DNA of 64,000 nt. Source: UBA987 sp002292105. GTDB lineage: Bacteria; Bacteroidota; Bacteroidia; NS11-12g; UBA9320. The stretch lies in contig OX044357.1 in the NCBI GenBank assembly GCA_943846675.1, forward strand, positions 1,116,001 to 1,180,000, in the 5' to 3' direction. Shown piece by piece: positions 16,947 to 25,594 of this stretch (within the stretch, counting starts at the first letter, position 1; the number at the start of each line of letters is the position of its first letter). The notes beneath the pieces are model-generated. The model was not told the origin of the DNA and ran no database searches. It saw only the letters and a list, made by a program, of their open reading frames with translations. The translations under genes and the position numbers were made by a program.

Positions 16947-19250
16947 CTAGTATCCAATGGGGTCAAAGTCCATAACCTTGACTATGTAAGAATAGCGTCG
17001 ACCATTTGGTATGGTCACGGTAACATTCACTTTGGTGTCGGAAGTGATGGTTTTAAAGTTAAACTCTGGTTCCCAAACCAACGTCGACAAACGACGAGCA
17101 TCTTCAAATTCTTGCAGGTATAATGGAACAGGTTTGCCATCAATTTCCATTGTAACAGAAGAGCCTTTTAACTCTTGGTTAATAGAAAAAGACCAATATC
17201 TAAAGACCATCATTTTAGGTAAATTCCCTTCTGGCGGCCACGCAACAAACTTGTCTTTGTATACATTGGTGTCAACACTGCCACTATCGTCAGAAGCCCA
17301 TATAGCACAGGCGTTTTCGGTAGATCCGTGACCCAATGCTAAACCATTAGGGTACAGCAACCAGCGACGATTGCCAACACTTTCTGTATTGTTATCGGCA
17401 AAGAAAGAAGTTACCGCAAATACCGTTGTAGCTCCTTTTGTTAATAGTGAATAGCGTGCAGCATGAGCTCCTTCATCCGAGTAACAACTCCATCTAGAGT
17501 CAGGTGTATGACTCAGCGACTTGTTAGACTCCATCATCAGGGCAGCTTTTTGGCACCAAGAATTCAACTCGGCGTCTAAATAAATGTCTGGTACGCCGGC
17601 TTGTCTTCTAAAGTAGTTGATACGATCTTCTACTTTTTGCTGAACGTCATCATCAATTGTCCCGGGGTCGCATCTCGCCTTGGAACCGGACCAGGTGTAA
17701 CCTCCAACCTTCATTCCAGCAACAACTTCTTCTCTTACGCGAGTCATGTAGTAATTGTTATAGAAGTCTTCTTTTGCTAAGTAATCTAGTTTGCTTTCCC
17801 AAACAGGATTATCGGGTTGTGCCTTAAGGTGTGTAATAATGACTTTTTTTGCGATTCTGTATTCCTTGTCTTTGATTAAAGATTCAATATAGTTTACAAC
17901 AATCTTTTGAACGTCTTCATCAAGGATTAACAAATCAGCGTCCTTAATCAATAACGCATATAAAGCGCCTTGTTCGCTCGTTTCTAATTTTTTGTCTTTG
18001 TTCTTGGATATTAAAGAAGACCGCAACCCAGACCATGCTTCAGCATCTCCATAAATGGATTCTGCATGAGTTAGTAATTGATTCGCTAGTTTCAGCGAAT
18101 GACTTTTTGCCGCATAATCTATGATTACCTGATATCTGGCTTGCATAGACTCTGGTGTAGGCTCCTTTGCCGTTGCGTTGATGTATTTGTAACCGACATA
18201 ATTGGCCATGTCAGGATAGTCAAATTTGCTAAAGTATTTAACCAAGCCCCACATAACGTTTTCTGTTTTTGACGCAATAAACTGATCACTTTTTTTATAC
18301 TGATTGACAAGCTTCGACGCACTGCGATTCGCCTTTTCGCTACAAAAGTTTTTAATCATCGTATCCAACTGAGCAGAATCGTTGTTGTTAAAAGCGTTGC
18401 GCATCAAGTAGAGATATAATGCGTTTTCTTTCTTGACAAACAGCGTATCGGTTGGGAAAAATTGTAAGATGTACTTGATTTTTTCCATCATCAAAGAAGA
18501 TGGCGGGAGTGTTTGTATTTGTTGTTTTGTAATTTCTTTTTGGAAGTAATCGATTCTGGGATTTCCGCCAAATATTTTACGGGCAGATTCCAAATACACA
18601 TTAGCTGAATCGAATTGCCGTTTGCGCCAATACTTATCGGCGTAGTAAACAAAGCTTTCAGAAACAACTTCTGGAACTTCAAATTCCTTCATGTTTTGTT
18701 CGCGCGACCAAACAACAACTTTGTTGTATTCTTCTTCGCCCAAAATGGTGTCTTCTTGCATCAACCAACATTTGCCAATCCAATAAACGGCTGTCATATC
18801 ACCATTTAGTTCAAAACTGGTTTTATACGATTTTATCGCTCCAGTATATTTATTGATACCATAGTCTCCAGCTCCTTCTTCATTACTAAGCATGACGAAA
18901 CTATCAACAAGTGGCAAATATTCAGGGAAGTATTCTCCGTCCGCTTTATACTTTCCTTTTTTCAAAGCTTTTATTCCAATCTTTAACGCATCTGGGAATT
19001 TCGTGCTTAAAAATGGGTCACGTATAATATTAAAATACACCTGAGCCTTTAAGAAGTATACTTCCGGATTTTTCTTGTACAGTGGATCCTCTTCAGCATC
19101 TTCGGCTAATTTTAAAGCCCTTTTTAGATTGTTATCTTCAATTGCTTGTGCAATTCGATCGGTTTGACCGTAAGAGTATAAGCTCCCACTAATAATTAAG
19201 AGCAGAAATAAACTCAGTTGCTGGATATTCTTCATCGCTTTTTCTAACAT
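16947..19250 (-). CDS. TPR protein with C-terminal CAP (SCP/PR-1) domain
   Basis: A 767-residue exported protein. The likely initiation codon is the second ATG at 19235, giving MKNIQQLSLFLLLIISGSLYSYGQ as a normal signal peptide; the ATG at 19250 adds five residues. Residues about 30-500 are helical TPR-like repeats (NPEVYFLKAQVYFNI, AVYWIGKCWLMQED). Residues about 535-655 form a CAP domain (INYFRRQAGVPDIYLDAELNSW, SNKSLSHTP, SVGNRRWLLYP, ACAIWAS), followed by a short beta region. CAP domains occur in secreted proteins of varied function. A conserved His (SLSHTP) is present, but I would not infer a specific activity. It is downstream of and on the same strand as the monooxygenase-like gene. 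Confidence 0.85.
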   Translation of the reverse strand: MLEKAMKNIQQLSLFLLLIISGSLYSYGQTDRIAQAIEDNNLKRALKLAEDAEEDPLYKKNPEVYFLKAQVYFNIIRDPFLSTKFPDALKIGIKALKKGKYKADGEYFPEYLPLVDSFVMLSNEEGAGDYGINKYTGAIKSYKTSFELNGDMTAVYWIGKCWLMQEDTILGEEEYNKVVVWSREQNMKEFEVPEVVSESFVYYADKYWRKRQFDSANVYLESARKIFGGNPRIDYFQKEITKQQIQTLPPSSLMMEKIKYILQFFPTDTLFVKKENALYLYLMRNAFNNNDSAQLDTMIKNFCSEKANRSASKLVNQYKKSDQFIASKTENVMWGLVKYFSKFDYPDMANYVGYKYINATAKEPTPESMQARYQVIIDYAAKSHSLKLANQLLTHAESIYGDAEAWSGLRSSLISKNKDKKLETSEQGALYALLIKDADLLILDEDVQKIVVNYIESLIKDKEYRIAKKVIITHLKAQPDNPVWESKLDYLAKEDFYNNYYMTRVREEVVAGMKVGGYTWSGSKARCDPGTIDDDVQQKVEDRINYFRRQAGVPDIYLDAELNSWCQKAALMMESNKSLSHTPDSRWSCYSDEGAHAARYSLLTKGATTVFAVTSFFADNNTESVGNRRWLLYPNGLALGHGSTENACAIWASDDSGSVDTNVYKDKFVAWPPEGNLPKMMVFRYWSFSINQELKGSSVTMEIDGKPVPLYLQEFEDARRLSTLVWEPEFNFKTITSDTKVNVTVTIPNGRRYSYIVKVMDFDPIGY

Positions 19251-19303
19251 GTCACTTCAACAAACAATAATAGGTTGATTAAATATATAACTCAAATTTT
19301 GGC

Positions 19304-19597
19304 CTAAACAATTTTGGTTGTCCAAGCCTCAGGTTTTCCTGCAAATTTTGCCTTTGTTAACTTCCAAGTTTCAGCAAACAAGGGAGAAGACCTGTACTTA
19401 TCTAAACTTATTTCATCATCCCAAATGCTACGTGTAAAGTACACGTGTTCTGTTTCAGATGATGTAACATCTTTTAATAATTCAACACTCTGGCAGCCTG
19501 AGCTACCAGCAATTAGGGATTTTCTGGAATTGAAAAGCGCTTCGAAGTTCGGCGCTTCTTCAGGTTTAAATACCATTTTCACAAGTCTAACAATCAT
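19304..19597 (-). CDS. Antibiotic biosynthesis monooxygenase-like small protein
   Basis: This 97-residue protein fits the ABM ferredoxin-like dimeric alpha/beta barrel family: an N-terminal strand MIVRLVKMVF, a helix with FEALFNSRKSLIAGSSGCQSVELL, a strand HVYFTRSIWDD, and a C-terminal helix LFAETWKLTKAKFAGKPEAWT. Members include quinol monooxygenases and haem-degrading enzymes, but most small ones are uncharacterised. It overlaps the end of the upstream SAM adenosyltransferase-like gene by four bases, so the two are translationally coupled. Confidence 0.78.
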   Translation of the reverse strand: MIVRLVKMVFKPEEAPNFEALFNSRKSLIAGSSGCQSVELLKDVTSSETEHVYFTRSIWDDEISLDKYRSSPLFAETWKLTKAKFAGKPEAWTTKIV

Positions 19598-20361
19598 CTC
19601 TTTTCAATCATTAAACTGTGGTTGCGCTTTAAACCATACATACGTTTTGCACTGCCACGGTAAACGGATATAGTTAAATATCCTGCTTTGTTAAAATAAC
19701 AATAGGTGCCACCGCCTTCAAGCAGTTTTAAGTCATTTGATATTTTGGAGATACGTTCATGTCTACTTAAAACAATGTCAAAGCTTTCGTTTTGTGTGAA
19801 TGCTTCAAACAGTTCTTTCGAAATGTTTGTGTAACACGTTTCTCGAGAATCAAAGTATACCACATGACCCTGAAGCAATTTCTCATTAGTAACGGGATTC
19901 AACCGTGTTTTAATATTTGCTTTGTCGTGCGAGAGAAGTGGTTCGTCGGATATCTCGTTGTTGATTAAAGACAATGCGGCTTGACCAAACTGCTCAATAA
20001 CGGCATCGTAATGTTGGCCGTGGTATTGACCAATGTGCTGTACTTCAGATAAATCTTCACCCAAAAGTAGAGACGCAATACCACTGTTATAGGTCAATAT
20101 GTGTTGACCTTTATACATGAAATGCAGGATTTCGTCATGTGTATGACGCGAATCAAAATCGATTGCGATGATGTGAATTGATCCTTGTTCAAACTGATCT
20201 TGTAAAAGGTTAAAAACATACGCCGCTTCGTTAATATCATTTTGATGAATATCGTGAGCGATATCGATGATAGTTTGTTGCGGACAATGCTGACTAAACC
20301 AAGCCTTGCAACGTGCAATTTGTATGGAATGAGACCCGAAATCAGTTAAAAGTGTAATCAA
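19594..20361 (-). CDS. SAM hydroxide adenosyltransferase (DUF62) relative, divergent active site
   Basis: I place the start at the TTG at 20361, giving an N-terminus of (M)ITLLTDFGSHS, which matches the family start; an in-frame ATG at 20445 would add 28 unconserved residues and abut the phoH start. The protein has the family's ITLTTDFG-like motif, VDITH-like IIDIAHDIHQNDINEAAYVF, and a region GSIHIIAIDFDSR. Family enzymes hydrolyse SAM to adenosine and methionine. Here the usual VDPGVGTxRR block is replaced by IDFDSRHTHDE, so catalysis is uncertain. The gene is divergent from phoH and coupled to the small monooxygenase-like gene. Confidence 0.82.
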   Translation of the reverse strand: MITLLTDFGSHSIQIARCKAWFSQHCPQQTIIDIAHDIHQNDINEAAYVFNLLQDQFEQGSIHIIAIDFDSRHTHDEILHFMYKGQHILTYNSGIASLLLGEDLSEVQHIGQYHGQHYDAVIEQFGQAALSLINNEISDEPLLSHDKANIKTRLNPVTNEKLLQGHVVYFDSRETCYTNISKELFEAFTQNESFDIVLSRHERISKISNDLKLLEGGGTYCYFNKAGYLTISVYRGSAKRMYGLKRNHSLMIEKR

Positions 20362-20385
20362 GCTATTTTTTATTTGGATTCGGCT

Positions 20386-20393
20386 TAAATTTG
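20386..20393 (+). promoter_or_regulatory. Candidate -7 box for phoH
   Basis: TAAATTTG fits TAnnTTTG, 52 bases upstream of the phoH TTG start. A TTTG lies only about 9 bp upstream, which is too close for a standard -33 element. Confidence 0.3.
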
Positions 20394-20445
20394 AAAACGA
20401 AATTAACGTTTCGCAATAAATAAAAACGATTAAAGATAAATTCAT

Positions 20446-21402
20446 TTGACAGAAAAATCTATCCGAGTTGAAGCGATAAACCCATCTGTTTTTTTTGGAA
20501 CTGAAAACAAGAATTTAAAATTCTTGCAGAAACGATTTCCAAAGTTGAAGTTAACCTCAAGAGGTGATGAAATAAAGGCAAGCGGTCCTGATGAACAAAT
20601 TCAGGTGTTTGAACTCAAACTAGCCGAGCTTATTAAGCAACTTCTTAACAATCCTGGCATTACAGACGGTGACGTTGAGAATATCCTAGAAGGGGAATCT
20701 GCTCCTGATATACAGGAAGAAAAGGACCTATCTAAAGGTGTATTGGTCTATGGTAATCGCGGTAAAATAATCAAACCACGTACGCTCAATCAACAGGGTC
20801 TTGTAGCGGCTGTAGAAAAGCACGATGTTGTTTTTGCTGTTGGTCCTGCTGGAACTGGTAAAACCTATACCGCCGTTGCACTTGCAGTGCGCGCACTAAA
20901 AAGAAAAGAAGTTAAGAAGATAATTCTCGCTAGGCCTGCTGTAGAGGCTGGTGAAAGTTTGGGGTTTCTGCCGGGAGATTTAAAGGAAAAGATTGACCCA
21001 TATCTTAGACCACTTTACGATTCTTTGTTGGATATGATGCCGCCAGACAAATATTTAAAATATATAGATAACGGTACTGTTGAGGTGATACCTCTAGCCT
21101 TTATGCGTGGACGTACTTTGGATAATTGTTTTGTGATTTTGGATGAGGCGCAAAATGCGACTGAAACACAATTAAAAATGTTCTTGACACGGATGGGGCC
21201 AAATGCAAAAATGGTAGTAACCGGCGACATGAGTCAAGTTGATTTGCCACGTAATCAACAATCGGGTTTGCAAGGAGCTATCCAGATGCTAAAAAATATT
21301 AGAGGAATTGCCGTGGTTGAATTGAGTATACTTGATGTTGTTCGTCACAAAATTGTGAAAGAAATAATAAAGGCTTATGACGGAAAACGAAGCCAACGGT
21401 AA
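20446..21402 (+). CDS. phoH: PhoH-like ATPase
   Basis: A 318-residue PhoH family protein starting with TTG. An N-terminal KH-like or PhoH-specific region (1-110) is followed by a RecA-like ATPase with Walker A GPAGTGKTYTA (about 137-147) and Walker B FVILDEAQNA (about 227-236), plus VTGDMSQVDLP, the typical sensor region. PhoH2-like proteins are ATP-dependent RNA helicase/RNase-related factors linked to RNA turnover. The length and arrangement are the ordinary PhoL form. No ybeY or other RNA-processing gene is adjacent here. Confidence 0.93.
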   Translation: MTEKSIRVEAINPSVFFGTENKNLKFLQKRFPKLKLTSRGDEIKASGPDEQIQVFELKLAELIKQLLNNPGITDGDVENILEGESAPDIQEEKDLSKGVLVYGNRGKIIKPRTLNQQGLVAAVEKHDVVFAVGPAGTGKTYTAVALAVRALKRKEVKKIILARPAVEAGESLGFLPGDLKEKIDPYLRPLYDSLLDMMPPDKYLKYIDNGTVEVIPLAFMRGRTLDNCFVILDEAQNATETQLKMFLTRMGPNAKMVVTGDMSQVDLPRNQQSGLQGAIQMLKNIRGIAVVELSILDVVRHKIVKEIIKAYDGKRSQR

Positions 21403-21482
21403 TACGGATTACGCAACTATTTAGATGGCTTCTAAATTGTTAAATGTGGGTATTTTCAATCTTAAAGCCTTTTAAAGACGAC

Positions 21483-21490
21483 TATATTTG
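21483..21490 (+). promoter_or_regulatory. Candidate promoter of the act operon
   Basis: TATATTTG matches TAnnTTTG and is followed by CCGCG, like the boxes before hppA and lepA. It leaves a leader of about 105 bases before actA. No clear TTG -33 element is present. Confidence 0.5.
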
Positions 21491-21600
21491 CCGCGTTTGC
21501 AAGCCCGTAATATTTCGGTCAATTTTTGTTGTAACGGACTGAAAATGAAAAGATTGCAAACTGCAACATAGAAATAGAATTTTAATAAAAAACAGATTTA

Positions 21601-22455
21601 ATGTCAGGAAGTTTCTATAGTAATTCAACATTCGTAGCAATTGTCATTTTGGCGATTGTGTTATTGTTGATTGCTGCTTTAATGGTTTACGTACTTCGAC
21701 ACATCACCTCGATACTAAAAGACAAGTCGGGTGCTGAAGTTGAACCGGGTTTTTTCGAGAGAAACATCAAGCCAAAAATGGATTCTTGGAATCCAACAAT
21801 TGTTACCTTATTAGTAATTGGTTTGTTGGTTGTAGTTGGCGCTGGTTATGGTTCGGCTTATATGGCTACCGAAATTGGTGTTCAGCAAGGGTATTCGCCA
21901 GATCAACCTATTAATTTTCCGCATACAAAGCATGCCGGAGCCATGGGTATTGACTGTCAGTACTGCCACACAACTGCCGGTAAGAGTAAACACGCCAGTA
22001 TTCCATCAGCGAATACGTGTATGAATTGTCACAAGGGTGCTCAGCTTAGAGATAACTACGGAGGAAAGGTTTCTCCAGAGTTGATGAAGTTGTACGAATC
22101 AGTTGGTTTTGACCCTGAAACCTCAACCTACGATCCAGATGCAGAAACATATCCATTAAAATGGGTACGTATTCATAACCTACCAGATTTGGCTTATTTC
22201 AATCACTCTCAACACGTAACTGTTGGGAATGTTGAATGTCAAACTTGTCACGGTCCTATAGAGGAAATGGAAAAAGTAGAGCAGTTCTCGACACTCCAAA
22301 TGGGTTGGTGTGTGAATTGTCACCGTCAGCGTGGTATTGATGTTAAGAACAACAAATACTACGAAGACGTACATAAGGAAATGAAAGCTAACAAAGAACA
22401 TTACGTAACGGTTGCCCAAAACGGTGGCTTGGAATGTTCGAAATGTCATTATTAA
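21601..22455 (+). CDS. actA: Alternative complex III pentahaem cytochrome c subunit ActA
   Basis: A 284-residue protein with two N-terminal transmembrane segments (about 10-34 and 64-88) and five CXXCH haem sites: CQYCH (about 118), CMNCH (about 140), CQTCH (about 212), CVNCH (about 237) and CSKCH (about 279). This is the pentahaem subunit of alternative complex III, the quinol:electron-acceptor oxidoreductase that replaces cytochrome bc1 in many Bacteroidota. The haem domain should face the periplasm. It is the first gene of a six-gene operon, actABCDEF. Confidence 0.95.
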   Translation: MSGSFYSNSTFVAIVILAIVLLLIAALMVYVLRHITSILKDKSGAEVEPGFFERNIKPKMDSWNPTIVTLLVIGLLVVVGAGYGSAYMATEIGVQQGYSPDQPINFPHTKHAGAMGIDCQYCHTTAGKSKHASIPSANTCMNCHKGAQLRDNYGGKVSPELMKLYESVGFDPETSTYDPDAETYPLKWVRIHNLPDLAYFNHSQHVTVGNVECQTCHGPIEEMEKVEQFSTLQMGWCVNCHRQRGIDVKNNKYYEDVHKEMKANKEHYVTVAQNGGLECSKCHY

Positions 22456-22480
22456 TTTAATCTCAACGTTTTATATATCA

Positions 22481-25400
22481 ATGAGTAATTCTGAAAATAA
22501 ATACTGGAGAGGAATTGAAGAGTTGGAGGCAAATCCTGCCACGTTAGAAAATATCAGCAACGAATTTTCTGATAAGCTTCCAATGGAAGAGATTCTTGGC
22601 GATACTGAAGAGTTATCGTCAAATCGAAGAGACTTTTTAAAATTCTTCGGTTTTAGCGTAAGTGCTGTAGCATTGGCTGCGTGTAATAAAACACCAGTGA
22701 AGTATGCGATGCCTTATATCAACAAACCGGAAGAGGTAACTCCAGGTCACGCATTATACTATGCCACTACGTGTGGTGTATATAATGAAGGTTTCCCTGT
22801 TATGGCTAAAGTACGTGAAGGACGTCCAATCAAATTGGATGGTAATCCTGAAAGTCCATTAAGTCAAGGTGCAGTCAATGCAGCAGGACAAGCAAGTATT
22901 CTTTCTCTTTATGATACCAATCGAATTCCACATCCGATTGTCGATGGTTCTGAAGTTGAGGACTGGGCCGAGGTTGACAAAAAAGTAGATGGGATATTAA
23001 AAGGTGCATCAGGTGATGTATATATTGTTTCTAGAACGGTAACGAGTCCAGTTTTACAAGCTTCTATTCAGAAGTTTATGGACACGCACAATGCAAAACA
23101 CGTGATATATGATCCAATCTCATATTCAGGTATTAGAGGTGCGAATAAAGAAAGTTTTGGAGCAGATGTTATCCCTTCATATAATTTCGACAAAGCTGAC
23201 GTCATTGTAAGTTTTGGTGCTGATTTCTTAGGTACTTGGATATCACCAACAAGATTTACTGCTGATTATTCAAAAAATAGAGTTCCAACTCCGGAAAATC
23301 CGGATATGAGTAAGCATTATCAAATTGAATCTTTGCTTTCGCTCACAGGAACAAATGCAGATTACCGTTATTCTATTCCTGCGAGTAAACAAGGTAAGTA
23401 CTTGGTTAGCTTATACAATATGTTGTCAGGAGCAGGTGGTGATTTAGAGTTGCCTGGTAATGCACTGAAACAAATTGCTTCAGAATTATTAGCAGCTAAA
23501 GGTAAGGCCTTGGTTGTTTCTGGTTCAAACGATAAAAGCGAACAAGTTATCGTAAATGCCATTAATGATTTATTAGGAAGTTACGGAAGCACAATTAATT
23601 TCTCTGCTTCAATGAATATTTCTCATTTCGATGAAGCTGCCTTTGATTCATTTGTAAATAACGCTGGTAAAGCTGGAGCCATTGTATTGTTAGATGCAAA
23701 TCCAGTGTATTCTTACCACAACGGTGCGAAGCTTGCAGAGGCAATGAAAAATGTTCCTGTAATCACAACGGCAATGGTTGTTGACGAGTCGTCAAACGGA
23801 GCTGTTGTTCATGCACCAAACAATCATACGTTAGAGTCGTGGGATGTTTATCAACCGATGAATGGTCACTACGTGACTTCACAACCTGTTATATCTAAGG
23901 TATTTAATACACGATCTGCAGCTGAATCTTTAAGAACTTGGGCTGGCGAGAAAGTGGCAATGGGTGAAGATCAGGCAAGCCACCAGTGGGTTGCTGATTA
24001 CCTAACAAATGACTTAGGTGCAGATGCAAACAAAGCGTTCCATGATGGATTTGTTGAAAAATCAACTGAGCGTGTTTCTTCTTCATTTGCAGGTTCCATA
24101 TCTGCCGCTTCTTCAAGTATTGCGTCAAGTTATACTGAATCAGCAGGTTTTGATTTGGCGTTATACCAAAAAGTAGGTGTATTGGACGGAAGTTCAGCAT
24201 TGAATCCTTGGTGTCATGAGTTGCCAGATCCAGTAACAAAAGTTACCTATGATAATTATGTGTCCATCTCAAGACATGATGCAGAAACAAATGGTTGGGA
24301 GCAAGGAGACATCGTTAAAGTATCAGGAAATGGTGCTGAAATAGATGCTCTACCGTTGTTGATTCAACCAGGACAAGCCAGAGGAGTTGTTGGTATCGCA
24401 TTGGGTTATGGACGTAGCGTTCAAACCAACGCAGATAACGATTTAGTTGACTTAGGTAAAAATGCATACACATTCGTTCAATCTTCGTCATCAGGAACGA
24501 GTTACCTTGCTCAAAATGTAACCATTGAGAAAGTTGATTCAGGATACGAGTTTGCTCAAACGCAAACGCATCATATGATTGAAGGTCGTGACTACTTAAG
24601 AGAAGCGACAATTGACGAATACAAAAAAGACAACGCCGTTCGTAACGAGCACAAATTTGAAACAGTATCGCTTTGGAGTGACTATGATTACTCTAAAGGA
24701 CATCACTGGGCGATGGCTATCGATATGAATGCGTGTACAGGATGTGGTTCATGTGTGGTAAGTTGCCATATAGAAAACAACGTGCCTGTTGTAGGACGAA
24801 AAGAAGTGCGCAGACGACGTGACATGCACTGGTTGAGAATTGATAGATACTATTCATTCCAAACAGATGCAGATGAAACAGCATCTGTACGCGTTGGTCC
24901 TTCAAATGTTGATCAAGAATTCAAAAAAGGGGAGTGGTCAACCATGGAAAATGAGTTGGCTGGTTTAGATAAGAACTCGGCATCTGGTGATGAAGACTAT
25001 GGTCACTATGACAATGTAAAGGTTGTACACCAACCTGTGATGTGTCAGCATTGTGATCATGCACCTTGTGAAACTGTATGTCCTGTACTTGCGACTACAC
25101 ACAGTAGCGAAGGATTAAATCAAATGACGTATAACAGATGTATTGGTACCAAGTATTGTGGTAACAACTGTCCATACAAAGTGCGTCGTTTTAACTGGTT
25201 TAGATATAACAAGAACTCTAAGTTCGATTACCACTTCAACAACGAGTTGGGCAGAATGGTGTTAAATCCAGATGTTACTGTTCGTTCAAGAGGGGTAATG
25301 GAAAAATGTAGCTTCTGTGTTCAGAACATTCAAATGGCTAAGTTAAATGCAAAAATTGAAAACAGAAAGTTAGAAGATGGTGATGCACAAACTGCTTGTG

Positions 25401-25579
25401 CAAAAGCTTGTCCATCAAATGCAATTGTTTTTGGAGACAGAAATGATCCAAATAGCAGAATTGCTAAGATGTACAAAAATGACCGTTCATATAAGATGTT
25501 GGAAGAAGTAGGTACAGATCCTTCTGTATTATACTTAACCAAGATTAGAAATAGAAAAGAAGAAGTTCAACATTCATAA
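22481..25579 (+). CDS. actB: Alternative complex III iron-sulfur/molybdopterin-like subunit ActB
   Basis: The real start is the ATG at 22481 (MSNSENKYW), giving 1032 residues; an upstream in-frame start would overlap actA. Residues 47-68 hold a Tat-like signal, NRRDFLKFFGFS and then ALAAC with a possible lipidated Cys68. Residues about 70-720 form the molybdopterin-oxidoreductase-like domain, which in ActB proteins lacks cofactor. The C-terminal ferredoxin domain has four cysteine clusters starting near residues 751 (CTGCGSC), 853 (CQHC), 886 (CIGTKYC) and 943 (CSFC...CAKACP), binding Fe-S clusters that pass electrons to the haems. The gap to actC is 15 bases. Confidence 0.95.
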   Translation: MSNSENKYWRGIEELEANPATLENISNEFSDKLPMEEILGDTEELSSNRRDFLKFFGFSVSAVALAACNKTPVKYAMPYINKPEEVTPGHALYYATTCGVYNEGFPVMAKVREGRPIKLDGNPESPLSQGAVNAAGQASILSLYDTNRIPHPIVDGSEVEDWAEVDKKVDGILKGASGDVYIVSRTVTSPVLQASIQKFMDTHNAKHVIYDPISYSGIRGANKESFGADVIPSYNFDKADVIVSFGADFLGTWISPTRFTADYSKNRVPTPENPDMSKHYQIESLLSLTGTNADYRYSIPASKQGKYLVSLYNMLSGAGGDLELPGNALKQIASELLAAKGKALVVSGSNDKSEQVIVNAINDLLGSYGSTINFSASMNISHFDEAAFDSFVNNAGKAGAIVLLDANPVYSYHNGAKLAEAMKNVPVITTAMVVDESSNGAVVHAPNNHTLESWDVYQPMNGHYVTSQPVISKVFNTRSAAESLRTWAGEKVAMGEDQASHQWVADYLTNDLGADANKAFHDGFVEKSTERVSSSFAGSISAASSSIASSYTESAGFDLALYQKVGVLDGSSALNPWCHELPDPVTKVTYDNYVSISRHDAETNGWEQGDIVKVSGNGAEIDALPLLIQPGQARGVVGIALGYGRSVQTNADNDLVDLGKNAYTFVQSSSSGTSYLAQNVTIEKVDSGYEFAQTQTHHMIEGRDYLREATIDEYKKDNAVRNEHKFETVSLWSDYDYSKGHHWAMAIDMNACTGCGSCVVSCHIENNVPVVGRKEVRRRRDMHWLRIDRYYSFQTDADETASVRVGPSNVDQEFKKGEWSTMENELAGLDKNSASGDEDYGHYDNVKVVHQPVMCQHCDHAPCETVCPVLATTHSSEGLNQMTYNRCIGTKYCGNNCPYKVRRFNWFRYNKNSKFDYHFNNELGRMVLNPDVTVRSRGVMEKCSFCVQNIQMAKLNAKIENRKLEDGDAQTACAKACPSNAIVFGDRNDPNSRIAKMYKNDRSYKMLEEVGTDPSVLYLTKIRNRKEEVQHS

Positions 25580-25594
25580 TAAAAGGTAGAAATA

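Noticed and set aside
22412..22480. Upstream start for ActB
   Set aside because: It overlaps the actA 3' end, adds unconserved residues, and the ATG at 22481 gives the usual N-terminus.
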